DNA from: Candidatus Cacconaster merdequi
Lineage (GTDB): Bacteria > Bacteroidota > Bacteroidia > Bacteroidales > UBA932
Reading direction: 5' to 3'
Length of the DNA: 49,722 bases
Assembly: GCA_018064345.1 (NCBI GenBank)
Contig: JAGHVK010000005.1
Location: forward strand, 1-49,722
In this document: piece by piece, positions 1 to 8,316 of the stretch
Position numbering within the stretch: position 1 is the stretch's first letter
Layout of the letters: every line of letters starts with the position of its first letter
Program-made: the position numbers and the translations under genes
The notes under the pieces: generated by a model
Database searches by the model: none
Seen by the model: the letters and a program-made list of their open reading frames with translations, nothing else
Told to the model about the DNA's origin: nothing

Positions 1-1
1 A

Positions 2-91
2 GTGCAGCTGGTGATGTTCAGCAAGGCATCCGATGAGCAGATGGATTCGCCATTCATATTTTGTAGCAATGCTGAAAGGAATCTGTTTTGA
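2..91 (+). CDS. Possible 3' end of a gene cut by the window edge
   Basis: One frame is open from base 2 to a TGA at 89-91 and would give the last 29 residues of a protein ending Asn-Leu-Phe. I do not recognise the family. The only support is that the stop lies inside a copy of the dispersed GAACCTGTTTTGAAATG motif, as happens at the ends of several real genes in this window; uvrA also ends Asn-Leu-Phe there. The stretch is too short for a firm call. Confidence 0.25.
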   Translation: MQLVMFSKASDEQMDSPFIFCSNAERNLF

Positions 92-96
92 AATGG
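79..96 (+). repeat. Dispersed GAACCTGTTTTGAAATG motif, copy 1
   Basis: The sequence GAATCTGTTTTGAAATGG differs by one base from the motif found throughout the window. It overlaps the TGA of the possible truncated frame and is inverted relative to the copy at 239-263, so the two bracket a segment of about 185 bp. Confidence 0.6.
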
Positions 97-238
97 CCCC
101 AGCTCATCCGTGAAAAGACCTTCCAATCGGAAATGCGTTTGAAGGCTTCCAAGTTCTTCCTTCTGGGGTACATGATTTCCTTTTTTAGTTCAACGGTGCA
201 GTTCTCGGCACTATTTACGAAATGTTTTTGCGTAGATA

Positions 239-263
239 TGAACCATTTCAAAACAGGTTCTTA
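239..263 (-). repeat. Dispersed repeat, inverted copy 2
   Basis: Read on the minus strand this is the motif GAACCTGTTTTGAAATGG with TAA before it and TTCA after it. All but one of its 25 bases match the copy at 23906-23930, which makes it one of the two longest matches in the window. Confidence 0.7.
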
Positions 264-281
264 TAAAAAGTTAAAAATGTC

Positions 282-289
282 TATTTTTG
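282..289 (+). promoter_or_regulatory. Candidate -7 box for the pseudouridine synthase gene
   Basis: TATTTTTG matches the Bacteroidota -7 consensus TAnnTTTG. It would start transcription near 295, leaving a leader of about 100 bases before the start codon at 397. No good -33 TTTG is seen at the expected spacing. Confidence 0.4.
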
Positions 290-396
290 TATTTTACTGA
301 CGGTGGTATGCCGGAAGTTGCGTTGGATTATACAGCGATACTGTCGTATGATATTAACTGCCTCTGGCGGGCAATAAAGGCCAGGATGTTGTGACT

Positions 397-1095
397 ATGA
401 TTTACGAAGAACTGGAACAATCGGTTTATGAAGATATTGCAGGGAGGATTCTGTATGAGGACAATCACCTGCTGATATTCAACAAGAGGATAGGGGAGAT
501 CGTTCAGGGCGACAAGACTGGTGACGAGCCGTTGAGCGAGACTTTGAAGGCTTTCATCGCACAGCGTGACGGGAAGCCGGGACACGTCTTTATGGGTGTG
601 CCGCACAGGTTGGACAGGCCGGTGAGCGGAATAAGTGTCTTTGCTAAGACTTCTAAGGCTCTTGAAAGGCTTAACGAAGCTTTCCGGAGCGGGAACGTCC
701 ACAAGACTTACTGGGCTCTGACTTGTAGCCGTCCGGAACCGGAGGAAGGCGAACTTGTCCACTATCTTTACCGCAACGAGAAGCAGAACAAGACATACGC
801 CTATACCTTCGAGAAGAACGGGACGAAACGGGCGATATTGCGTTACAAGGTGCTGAAAGATACTGAAAGATATCATCTTGTGGAGATCGAGCTTCTCACG
901 GGCCGTCATCACCAGATACGCTGCCAGCTTTCGACAATAGGATGTCCTATCAAAGGGGATCTCAAGTATGGTGCTCCTCGTTCGAACAAGGACGGGGGAA
1001 TCTCTCTTCACGCTCGCAGCATAAGGCTCAATCATCCTACACGTGGAGAAGAGATTGCCGTTGAGGCTCCTGTTGATTGGAGCCCGATCATCTGA
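397..1095 (+). CDS. RluA-family pseudouridine synthase
   Basis: This 232-residue protein is a PseudoU_synth_2 (RluA/RluC/RluD/TruC) enzyme that isomerises uridine in rRNA or tRNA. The catalytic signature HRLDRPVSG is present near residue 70, with the conserved Asp, and the family motif around GRHHQIRCQL lies near residue 170. There is no N-terminal S4 RNA-binding domain, so it is a short family member and the target uridine cannot be told from sequence. The ATG at 397 is preferred; a GTG at 391 in the same frame would add two residues. The gene stands alone, 58 bases upstream of the aminopeptidase gene. Confidence 0.9.
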   Translation: MIYEELEQSVYEDIAGRILYEDNHLLIFNKRIGEIVQGDKTGDEPLSETLKAFIAQRDGKPGHVFMGVPHRLDRPVSGISVFAKTSKALERLNEAFRSGNVHKTYWALTCSRPEPEEGELVHYLYRNEKQNKTYAYTFEKNGTKRAILRYKVLKDTERYHLVEIELLTGRHHQIRCQLSTIGCPIKGDLKYGAPRSNKDGGISLHARSIRLNHPTRGEEIAVEAPVDWSPII

Positions 1096-1153
1096 TGCGG
1101 AAGGCCCAATGCAAAATGAACAGGATTCTTAATCGATAATAATTGACGATAAT

Positions 1154-2893
1154 ATGAACATCTTTAGTGAAAGAGTCAATCAGGTCCGCAGTCTCGGCTA
1201 CGATGCGGTGATAGTTACAGGAACTGACCCTCACGGGAGCGAATATCCGGCATCCCGTTGGAAACAGGTGGAGTGGCTTTCAGGTTTTACCGGGGAGGCC
1301 GGTGACATTGTAGTGACCAAGGATCACGCAGGGCTCTGGACTGACAGCCGTTATTTCATTCAGGCGAACGCTCAGTTGAAAGATACCGGCATCCAGTTGC
1401 ACAAGACTCGTTTGCCGGAGTCTGTCCCGATTCCTGAATATCTTCGGAAGAAGTTTCCTGAAGGTGCGACGATTGCGGTGGACGGCCTCTGTCAGAGCAT
1501 CGGTTCCATGAAGGAACTTGAGGGGTTCGATATTGTCGATGTCCCTGATATGCTGTCAAGGTTCTGGAGTGACCGCCCGCAGATACCGAATACTCCTGTC
1601 TCTCTCTTCGATGAATCCAAGGCAGGGGAGAGCAGGCGTAGCAAATTGAACCGTCTGATGGAGAGTGTCGGAAAAAATGGCTGCAGCTCCATCCTCATCA
1701 GTTCTCTGGACGAAATCGCCTGGCTTCTGAATGTCCGTGGCGGGGATATCGAATATAATCCATACGTAATATCCTATCTGCTTGTGTCGAAGGACAAGAC
1801 GGTATGGTTCGTGCGTGACATAGATTCTGTGCCGAAGATGGATGGTGTGGTGAATGCTCCATACGAGTCGCTAACTCTTTCGTTCGAAGATATTGACGGC
1901 AAGGTTATGGTGGATCCTTCTTCTTTGAATTACAGTGTGTTCTGTAAGCTTATATCGGCTGTCGGAGAGCAGAATGTAATCTTCTCCACCTCTCCGGTCA
2001 GACTCTTCAAGGCTGTGAAGAACGAGAAGGAGATTGATGCTTTGAGGAAGATATATCTTGAAGATGGTGCTGCTGTGGAAAGATTCCTCTACTGGCTTGA
2101 GTGTCAGGTTCAGTCCGGTGACGATGTCACTGAGTGGGAAGCTTCGCTGAAACTGACTGAACTGCGCTCATCTATCGCCCACTACCACGGTAACAGTTTC
2201 GAGAATATCTCCGCATACGGCAGGAATGCGGCTCTTCCTCACTATTCTACTCCGAAGGAGGGCTCCACTCCGATAAAGGAGAAAGGTCTGTATCTTGTCG
2301 ATTCGGGCGGGCAATATGACGGTGGTACGACAGACATCACGCGTACAGTGCGGATGGGACGGTGCTCCCGCTCTGCAAGGGAAGACTATACTCTCGTTCT
2401 GAAGGGAATGATTGACCTTTCAATGGCAGTCTTCCCAAGCGGCACTCCCGGTTGCCGTATCGATGCTCTTGCCCGCAATCCTTTGTGGCAGAGCCGCAAG
2501 AACTTCGGCCACGGTACCGGACACGGGATAGGTTTCTATCTCGGCGTTCACGAGGGCCCGCAGGACATAAGGCAGAACTTGAATCCTGCGCCTCTGATCC
2601 CGGGAATGGTGACTTCGAACGAACCGGGCCTCTACCGTGAAGGCAAGTACGGAATCCGTCACGAGAATGTGCTTCTCTGCGTTGAAGATGAAAGCAACGA
2701 CTACGGCAAGTGGCTCTCTTTTGAAACTTTGACCTGCTGCCATATCGATACCAGGCCTGTCATCAGGAAACTTCTTACTAAGGAAGAGCGCAAGTGGCTC
2801 AACAACTACAACAAATCGGTGTACAGGAGGCTCAGGGACCGCCTTCCGGATGATGTGGAGCGCTGGCTGAAAAAGAAGACCCGCAAGATATAG
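1154..2893 (+). CDS. pepP: Xaa-Pro aminopeptidase, M24B family (aminopeptidase P type)
   Basis: This 579-residue cytosolic metallopeptidase releases N-terminal residues that precede proline. The long form is built like eukaryotic APP1: two creatinase-type N-terminal domains (about 1-290), then the pita-bread M24 catalytic domain (about 300-520) and a C-terminal M24 tail. The dinuclear metal site is visible: Asp in LVDSGGQYDGG and again in TTDITRT, His in GHGTGHGIGF, Glu in TSNEPGLY and Glu in IRHENVLL. The length suits the Bacteroidota homologues. It converges on the aldolase gene across a bidirectional terminator. No signal peptide is seen. Confidence 0.95.
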   Translation: MNIFSERVNQVRSLGYDAVIVTGTDPHGSEYPASRWKQVEWLSGFTGEAGDIVVTKDHAGLWTDSRYFIQANAQLKDTGIQLHKTRLPESVPIPEYLRKKFPEGATIAVDGLCQSIGSMKELEGFDIVDVPDMLSRFWSDRPQIPNTPVSLFDESKAGESRRSKLNRLMESVGKNGCSSILISSLDEIAWLLNVRGGDIEYNPYVISYLLVSKDKTVWFVRDIDSVPKMDGVVNAPYESLTLSFEDIDGKVMVDPSSLNYSVFCKLISAVGEQNVIFSTSPVRLFKAVKNEKEIDALRKIYLEDGAAVERFLYWLECQVQSGDDVTEWEASLKLTELRSSIAHYHGNSFENISAYGRNAALPHYSTPKEGSTPIKEKGLYLVDSGGQYDGGTTDITRTVRMGRCSRSAREDYTLVLKGMIDLSMAVFPSGTPGCRIDALARNPLWQSRKNFGHGTGHGIGFYLGVHEGPQDIRQNLNPAPLIPGMVTSNEPGLYREGKYGIRHENVLLCVEDESNDYGKWLSFETLTCCHIDTRPVIRKLLTKEERKWLNNYNKSVYRRLRDRLPDDVERWLKKKTRKI

Positions 2894-2922
2894 CGGAAGG
2901 AACTACCTGATTGTTAAAAAAC

Positions 2923-2954
2923 AGGCCGGCTGGATATATTTCCAACCGGCCTTT
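2923..2954. terminator. Bidirectional terminator between converging genes
   Basis: AGGCCGG pairs with CCGGCCT, followed inward by one mismatch and a 3-bp TGG/CCA stem around an 8-base loop. An A-run (2916-2921) lies on the left and TTT on the right, so the hairpin can act for both the aminopeptidase and the aldolase gene. Confidence 0.75.
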
Positions 2955-2972
2955 GATATGTGCTGATAAGAA

Positions 2973-3974
2973 CTATTCAGCTTTTCCGTCTGAACCGAGA
3001 ACGTTCTTGATCTTCTCTTCGTAGAGCTTCTTCATCTCGTCACGTGCAGGACCGAGGTATTTGCGAGGGTCAAATTCACCTGGCTTGTCGTTGAATACCT
3101 TGCGGACTGCTGCGGTCATTGCGAGACGTGAGTCTGAGTCGATGTTGATCTTGCAGACTGCGCTCTTTGCTGCCTTGCGGAGCTGCTCTTCAGGAATACC
3201 CACTGCATCAGGAAGCTTGCCGCCGTTGGCGTTGATGATGTCAACATATTCCTGTGGAACTGATGATGAACCGTGGAGCACGATAGGGAATCCCGGAAGC
3301 TGTTCCTCGACACCCTTGAGAACGTCGAATGCCAATGGAGGCGGAACGAGCTTGCCTGTCTTAGGGTCGCGGGTGCACTGTTCCGGTTTGAACTTGTATG
3401 CACCGTGTGAAGTTCCGATTGAGATGGCGAGAGAGTCGCATCCTGTCTTGGTTACGAAATCAACGACCTCTTCAGGCTTTGTGTAGTGTGATTCCTCAGC
3501 TGCAACCTCATCCTCAACGCCTGCGAGTACACCGAGTTCGGCCTCTACAGTGACATCGTACTGGTGAGCGTACTCAACAACCTTCTTGGTGAGGGCGATG
3601 TTCTCTTCGTATGGAAGTGCACTTCCGTCGATCATCACTGAAGAGAATCCCATATCCACGCAGCTCTTGCAGAGTTCGAAGCTGTCGCCGTGGTCGAGGT
3701 GAAGCACAATCTGAGGCTTCTCCCAGCCGAGTTCCTTTGCATACTCCACTGCACCTTCAGCCATATATCTGAGAAGAGTCTGATTGGCATAGTTGCGTGC
3801 TCCCTTTGACACCTGGAGGATGACAGGGGACTTTGTCTGAGCTGAAGCCATGATGATGGCCTGAAGCTGCTCCATGTTGTTGAAATTGAAAGCAGGGATG
3901 GCATATCCGCCCTTCACTGCCTTGGCGAACATATCACGGGTGTTCACCAATCCTAATTCTTTGTATGAAACCAT
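2973..3974 (-). CDS. fba: Class II fructose-1,6-bisphosphate aldolase
   Basis: This 333-residue zinc-dependent aldolase cleaves fructose 1,6-bisphosphate to glyceraldehyde 3-phosphate and dihydroxyacetone phosphate in glycolysis and gluconeogenesis. Class II motifs are clear: HLDHGD (zinc-binding His and catalytic Asp), the Glu-rich stretch after VEAELG, SIGTSHGAYK, and the phosphate-binding VLHGSSSVP. The ATG at 3974 (MVSYKELGLV) is chosen over the longer frame starting at 4016. The extra residues are not conserved in the family, and a -7 box sits at 4014-4021 inside that extension. Confidence 0.96.
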   Translation of the reverse strand: MVSYKELGLVNTRDMFAKAVKGGYAIPAFNFNNMEQLQAIIMASAQTKSPVILQVSKGARNYANQTLLRYMAEGAVEYAKELGWEKPQIVLHLDHGDSFELCKSCVDMGFSSVMIDGSALPYEENIALTKKVVEYAHQYDVTVEAELGVLAGVEDEVAAEESHYTKPEEVVDFVTKTGCDSLAISIGTSHGAYKFKPEQCTRDPKTGKLVPPPLAFDVLKGVEEQLPGFPIVLHGSSSVPQEYVDIINANGGKLPDAVGIPEEQLRKAAKSAVCKINIDSDSRLAMTAAVRKVFNDKPGEFDPRKYLGPARDEMKKLYEEKIKNVLGSDGKAE

Positions 3975-4013
3975 AATGTGTATTGAATTGTAATAATGTT
4001 TTCCTGAATCGTG

Positions 4014-4021
4014 CAAAGATA
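4014..4021 (-). promoter_or_regulatory. -7 box for the aldolase gene
   Basis: On the minus strand this reads TATCTTTG, an exact TAnnTTTG match. Transcription would start near 4008, giving a leader of about 35 bases before the start at 3974. It diverges from the guanylate kinase -7 box only 13 bases away. Confidence 0.6.
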
Positions 4022-4034
4022 GTCAGTTTTTTAG

Positions 4035-4042
4035 TAAATTTG
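4035..4042 (+). promoter_or_regulatory. -7 box for the gmk-glp operon, leaving almost no leader
   Basis: TAAATTTG is an exact match to TAnnTTTG and ends six bases before the gmk ATG at 4049. Since transcription in Bacteroidota starts a few bases after this box, the mRNA should be leaderless or nearly so. No -33 TTTG is seen at the right distance. Confidence 0.6.
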
Positions 4043-4048
4043 CAGATT

Positions 4049-4615
4049 ATGGATGGAAAAGTGATTATTTTTTGCGCTCCTTCCGGCTCCGGGAAGAGCA
4101 CGGTTGTTCATCATCTGCTTGATAATTTCGATTGCTTCGATTTTTCAGTCTCTGCGGCATCACGTGCCCCGAGAGGTGAGGAAAGGGATGGGGTGGACTA
4201 CCATTTCATCTCCAATGAAGAATTCGACCGGCTCGTCGAGGCAGGAGAGTTTGTGGAACACGAGGAGGTATATCCCGGGTGCAAGTACGGCACGCTGAAG
4301 AGTGAAGTCCGCAGGATATGGTCCGAAGGTCACGTGATCCTTTTCGACGTGGATGTGAAAGGCGGCCTGAACCTCAAGAAGTATTTCAATGAGGCGGCAC
4401 TTTCCATCTTCCTGAAGGCCCCTTCAATCGAAGAACTTAGAAGAAGGCTTGTCAATCGCGGAACCGATACCCCTGAGGCAATAGAGAAACGCCTGTCCAA
4501 GGCATCGGAGGAATTGACTTATGCGCCTCAGTTCGACCGTATCCTGATAAATGACGACCTTGAAACCTGTCTGGCCGAGGCTGTCTCGATAGTAAACGGA
4601 TTCCTTGAGAAATGA
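4049..4615 (+). CDS. gmk: Guanylate kinase
   Basis: This 188-residue cytosolic enzyme transfers phosphate from ATP to GMP, giving GDP for nucleic acid and (p)ppGpp synthesis. The P-loop APSGSGKST lies at residues 10-18. The GMP-binding segment with SRAPRGEERDGVDYHF follows, and the lid and Arg-rich helix ELRRRLVNRGTDT come near residue 130. The length is typical. The ATG at 4049 is chosen because the longer frame (from 3983) would read through the promoter. Its stop overlaps the next start as ATGA, matching the common Bacteroidota gmk-nadD order. Confidence 0.96.
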   Translation: MDGKVIIFCAPSGSGKSTVVHHLLDNFDCFDFSVSAASRAPRGEERDGVDYHFISNEEFDRLVEAGEFVEHEEVYPGCKYGTLKSEVRRIWSEGHVILFDVDVKGGLNLKKYFNEAALSIFLKAPSIEELRRRLVNRGTDTPEAIEKRLSKASEELTYAPQFDRILINDDLETCLAEAVSIVNGFLEK

Positions 4616-6621
4616 GCAGAAACATCGTTATCCAACGCCCGAAGGTGGCTCTTCTGTTCGGCTCTTTCAATCCGATCCACGAAGGCCATCTGGCAATCCT
4701 GAGACATCTCCTTGAGAAATGCAGCGACATTTCCGAGGTGAGGCTCGTCGTCTCTCCTGAAAGCCCTTTCAAGGAAGGGCTCGGAGCCAGCGCTCAGGAA
4801 AGGCTGGAAGATGCCCGCAAAGCCATATCCCGGAGCGGCCTTCCAGTCACTGTCTCGGATGTGGAGTTCGGTCTGGAAAAGCCTCTCTATACTATAAATA
4901 CATTGAGGTATCTCCGTGAAACAGAGCCTGAAAAAGAATTCGTGCTGGTGATTGGAGCTGACAATATCGCTTCATTCGACAAATGGTATATGAGCCGTGC
5001 AATCCTAGCGGATTTTGAAATAAGGGTGTACCCGCGTATCGGATATGATGCAGCGGCCTTCTGTGAAAGATACAATTCGCTGCCGCAGGTCAAGGGGGTG
5101 ACGCTGCTCGATGGTGCTCTTCACAATATATCTTCGACTCAAATCCGGCAGAACCGCGAGCATTATGACGTGATAGTCATAGGCGGTGGAGTCACCGGTG
5201 CGGGAGTGGCACGTGACTGCGCCTTGCGCGGATTGAAAGTGCTGCTGCTTGAGAAGGGGGATTTCGCGAACGGGGCCAGCGGACGCAACCACGGTCTGCT
5301 CCACAGTGGGGCAAGATATGCCGTGAATGATGCCGAATCGGCTGCTGAATGTATCAGGGAAAATATGATTCTCAAGAAGATAGCGCCTCATTGCACTGAA
5401 AGTCGCGACGGACTTTTCATAACTCTTCCTGAGGATGACCTTTCATATCAGAAAACATTCATCGAATCCTGCCTGAAATCAGGAATAAAAGCGGAAGCTA
5501 TTGACCCTAATGAGGCAAGGCTCATCGAGCCAGCCGTCAATCCGGCGCTCACCGGCGCTGTCAGGGTCCCTGACGGCTCGGTGGACCCGTTCCGTCTTAC
5601 AATGGCGAATGTGGTGGATGCCCGGGCTCACGGTGCGAAGGTTCTGGTTCATAAAGAGGTGACTGGGTTCATCAAGGACAGCGGAAGGATCATTGGCGTG
5701 AATGTGAGGGATGTGGATGACGGTGGCACCAAGGCCTATTATGCTGAACTTGTGGTCAATGCGTCCGGAATCTGGGGTGCGGGGATAGCCGCGTTGGCAG
5801 GAGCGAAGATAACGATGTTCCCGGCAAAGGGCACTCTTCTGGTGTTCGGCCACCGCGTGAACAATATGGTGATAAACAGATGCCGCAAGGCGGCCGATGG
5901 AGATATCCTCGTTCCGGGAGAGTCGGTGACGATTCTCGGTACCACATCCACCAGAGTCCCTTTCGAGGAAATCGATGATGTGAGGCCTACCCGTGATGAG
6001 GTGGAACTTCTTCTGAGTGAAGGCACGAAGATAGTGCCGAGCCTTGCCGGTACGAGGATATTGAGAGCATATTCTGGAGTGCGTCCGCTTGTGGCTTCCC
6101 TTGACGATGCTTCAGGAAGAAGCATCAGCCGCGGTATTGTGCTGATTGACCACGAAGAGAGAGGGGAGGCTCGCGGCCTGATAACTATAACGGGAGGCAA
6201 GCTGATGACATACAGGCTTATGGCTGAAATGGCAACTGATCTTGTCTGCAAGAAGCTTTCCAATTCCAAGGCGTGCCGTACTGCAGAGGAAATACTTCCA
6301 AATCCTCTTGTACGTAACGCCCGTTTCGGAGGCAACCTTGTCTGCGAGTGCGAGAACGTGACCGAGGAGGAGATACGGTACGCTGTCGATAATCTCGAAG
6401 CGAAGGATTTATCGATGCTCCGCCGTCGGACAAGAGTCGGTATGGGAACCTGCCAGGGACAGTTGTGCGCCCGCAAGGCGGCATCGATGCTCCCTTCGGG
6501 GGACGGTATGAAGCACTTCCTTCAGGAAAGATGGAAAGGAATCGTGCCTGTGGCCTGGGGCGATGCACTGCGTGAGGCCCAACTGACACAGTGGCTGTAT
6601 TCTGACAGAGAACAGTTATGA
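4612..6621 (+). CDS. nadD-glpA: NadD-GlpA fusion: nicotinate-nucleotide adenylyltransferase plus glycerol-3-phosphate dehydrogenase subunit A
   Basis: One open frame of 669 codons joins two enzymes. Residues 1-183 are NadD, which adenylates nicotinate mononucleotide in NAD synthesis: GSFNPIHEGHL (His23, His26) and ISSTQIR (173-179) are intact. The usual final helix after ISSTxIR, about 20 residues, is missing. From residue 185 the frame is GlpA, the FAD subunit of anaerobic glycerol-3-phosphate dehydrogenase: the Rossmann motif VIVIGGGVTGAG, then ASGRNHGLLHSG. A C-terminal BFD-like [2Fe-2S] domain carries Cys578/Cys580 and Cys614/Cys619. No ATG restarts GlpA in frame at the junction. gmk overlaps upstream (ATGA) and glpB downstream (ATGA). 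The join suggests a deletion between neighbouring nadD and glpA; an assembly error is possible but would have had to keep the frame. Confidence 0.9.
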   Translation: MSRNIVIQRPKVALLFGSFNPIHEGHLAILRHLLEKCSDISEVRLVVSPESPFKEGLGASAQERLEDARKAISRSGLPVTVSDVEFGLEKPLYTINTLRYLRETEPEKEFVLVIGADNIASFDKWYMSRAILADFEIRVYPRIGYDAAAFCERYNSLPQVKGVTLLDGALHNISSTQIRQNREHYDVIVIGGGVTGAGVARDCALRGLKVLLLEKGDFANGASGRNHGLLHSGARYAVNDAESAAECIRENMILKKIAPHCTESRDGLFITLPEDDLSYQKTFIESCLKSGIKAEAIDPNEARLIEPAVNPALTGAVRVPDGSVDPFRLTMANVVDARAHGAKVLVHKEVTGFIKDSGRIIGVNVRDVDDGGTKAYYAELVVNASGIWGAGIAALAGAKITMFPAKGTLLVFGHRVNNMVINRCRKAADGDILVPGESVTILGTTSTRVPFEEIDDVRPTRDEVELLLSEGTKIVPSLAGTRILRAYSGVRPLVASLDDASGRSISRGIVLIDHEERGEARGLITITGGKLMTYRLMAEMATDLVCKKLSNSKACRTAEEILPNPLVRNARFGGNLVCECENVTEEEIRYAVDNLEAKDLSMLRRRTRVGMGTCQGQLCARKAASMLPSGDGMKHFLQERWKGIVPVAWGDALREAQLTQWLYSDREQL

Positions 6622-7160
6622 TATACGATGCAATAATAATCGGAGGTGGAAGGAGCGGCCTTGCAAAAGGGATTGAATTGCAAGGCGGAGGTGTCAGGTG
6701 CCTGATTTTCTCCACTGGGGAAGGTGCCGGACGTTTCCGTGACCCTTCATACGACCACAAGTCACTTGTCCGTCGTTTCGAGGCTCTCGGCGGCACTTAC
6801 GTGATGGGCGACACCGTGACGGGAGGCGTTTTCTCGGAGGACGGGTCTCTTCTTTCGATACATACAGCCAATCAGGGAGATACATCTTTCTCTGCTGCAA
6901 GGTATTATATCGCAACAGGCAGCTTCTTCAGCAAAGGGCTCGTGGCGGACAAGGATCGGATATATGAGCCTCTTTTCAATCTCGATGTGGACGCTCCGGC
7001 CGCACGTGAAGAGTGGGTGAATCCCGATTTCTTCGCTGACCAGCCTTTCATGCACTTCGGCGTGACTGTCGATGACGACGGATGCCCTTGCCGTGGCGGA
7101 AAGAGCGTAAAGAATTTGTTTGCAATAGGTTCAATCTTGGGAGATGGCAGCAGGAAATAG
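6618..7160 (+). CDS. glpB: Short GlpB-like subunit of anaerobic glycerol-3-phosphate dehydrogenase
   Basis: The 180-residue protein has the GlpB N-terminal nucleotide-binding motif (AIIIGGGRSGLAKG, residues 4-17). Its second half resembles the end of E. coli GlpB closely: ATGSFFSKGLVAD, then FFADQPFMHFGVT and NLFAIGSILG. E. coli GlpB has about 419 residues, so roughly 200 central residues and the final FAD-domain helix are absent. It stops just after the SILG motif, 17 bases inside glpC. It sits between glpA and glpC, so the role as the GlpABC electron-transfer subunit follows from context. Whether this compact form still binds FMN/FAD is unclear. Confidence 0.8.
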   Translation: MIYDAIIIGGGRSGLAKGIELQGGGVRCLIFSTGEGAGRFRDPSYDHKSLVRRFEALGGTYVMGDTVTGGVFSEDGSLLSIHTANQGDTSFSAARYYIATGSFFSKGLVADKDRIYEPLFNLDVDAPAAREEWVNPDFFADQPFMHFGVTVDDDGCPCRGGKSVKNLFAIGSILGDGSRK

Positions 7161-8304
7161 TTTTGAACATTGTATGAAGTGTACTCTTTGCAACGACTAT
7201 TGTCCTGTTGCAAAGGTCAATCCTTCATTTCCAGGGCCGAAGGCCCTCGGTCCCGACGGAGAGAGATACCGTCTGAAAGATGCGGCTTTCTATGACGCGA
7301 TGGCCAGGTACTGTCTGAACTGCAAGAGGTGTGAAGTGGCCTGTCCTTCTGACGTGAAGATTGCAGACCTTATCCTCAACGCCAAATTGAAGTATGGCGG
7401 CAGGCATCACGTGTTGCGCAATGCGGCACTGTCATACACGGATTTTGTCGGTACTCTCGGCACTGCCTTCTCGCCCGTTGCCAATGCTGCGGCATCGATG
7501 ATGTTCCATCGTGGCCCGAGGTATGCTACCCGTACTTTCGAAAAAATCTATGCTTCTCAGGTCAAGTGGGAGGAGCAGAGCAAGTTTGCCGGAACTGTGG
7601 CTTTTTTCCACGGCTGTTACGTGAATTACAACAACCCTCAGCTGGGCCTGGATATGGTCAAGGTCCTGAACAGCCTCGGCATTGGAGTGAAGCTGCTCGC
7701 AAAAGAACAGTGCTGCGGTATAGCTCTGATATCCAATGGCTTTGTGAAGCAGGCGGAGAGGCAGGCCAGAGTCAATCTTGATTCGATAAGGGAATGCGTG
7801 AAGGCCGGGCTGCCTGTCCTGACAACAAGCACTACCTGCGTGTTCACCATTAGGGATGAGTATGAGCACGTTCTCGGGCTTGACGTAAGCGATGTCCGCA
7901 ACTCCGTTATGACGGCCACCAAGTATATCTGCTCCCTTCTCGACGGAGGAGCCCGGTTGAATTTCAGAAGGAATCTTCCTTCACTCAAGATAGCCTACCA
8001 CGTACCTTGTCATCTTGAGAAACTTGGCTGGGCAATGTACACTGTGGCTCTTCTCAAGATGATTCCGGGTGTGGAGCTGACCGTTCTCGATTCTGCCTGC
8101 TGCGGTGTGGCGGGGGCATACGGATTCAAAGGCGAGAACAGGAAGATTTCAAGGGACGTTGGAGAAAATCTCTTCAAACAGATAAGGGAACTATCCCCTG
8201 ATATAGTCGTGACAGACTGCGAGACCTGCCGTTGGCAGATAGAGATGAACACCGAAGCCAACGTGATGCACCCGCTCACGCTTCTGGCCTCTTCAATAGA
8301 ATAG
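7144..8304 (+). CDS. glpC: Anaerobic glycerol-3-phosphate dehydrogenase subunit C
   Basis: This 386-residue iron-sulfur protein carries electrons from GlpAB toward membrane quinone. Two [4Fe-4S] motifs are seen near the N-terminus: Cys10/13/16/20 then Pro, and Cys57/60/63/67 then Pro. Two CCG repeats of the heterodisulfide-reductase type follow: HGCYVN with EQCCGIAL, and VPCHLEKLG with SACCGVAGAYG. The length is close to E. coli GlpC (396). The start overlaps the last 17 bases of glpB, and 12 bases separate it from the transporter gene, so it is mid-operon. Confidence 0.93.
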   Translation: MAAGNSFEHCMKCTLCNDYCPVAKVNPSFPGPKALGPDGERYRLKDAAFYDAMARYCLNCKRCEVACPSDVKIADLILNAKLKYGGRHHVLRNAALSYTDFVGTLGTAFSPVANAAASMMFHRGPRYATRTFEKIYASQVKWEEQSKFAGTVAFFHGCYVNYNNPQLGLDMVKVLNSLGIGVKLLAKEQCCGIALISNGFVKQAERQARVNLDSIRECVKAGLPVLTTSTTCVFTIRDEYEHVLGLDVSDVRNSVMTATKYICSLLDGGARLNFRRNLPSLKIAYHVPCHLEKLGWAMYTVALLKMIPGVELTVLDSACCGVAGAYGFKGENRKISRDVGENLFKQIRELSPDIVVTDCETCRWQIEMNTEANVMHPLTLLASSIE

Positions 8305-8316
8305 TATTATCAAGAT

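Larger units (their letters stand above)
97..390. other. Intergenic stretch without a recognisable gene
   Basis: Small open frames of 65-70 codons exist on both strands between 54 and 300. They overlap each other, lie largely between two inverted copies of the dispersed repeat, and resemble no family I know, so I do not call them genes. The stretch also holds a TAnnTTTG box at 282-289. Nothing else is visible. Confidence 0.5.

Noticed and set aside
88-300. Small 70-codon frame on the plus strand and a 65-codon frame on the minus strand
   Set aside because: The two occupy the same DNA, have no recognisable domain and start within or next to the repeat.
328-1035. Long antisense open frame opposite the pseudouridine synthase gene
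   Set aside because: Its sequence resembles no family, and the opposite frame has clear catalytic motifs. Similar antisense frames opposite uvrA, uvrB, relA and the NRPS were rejected for the same reason.
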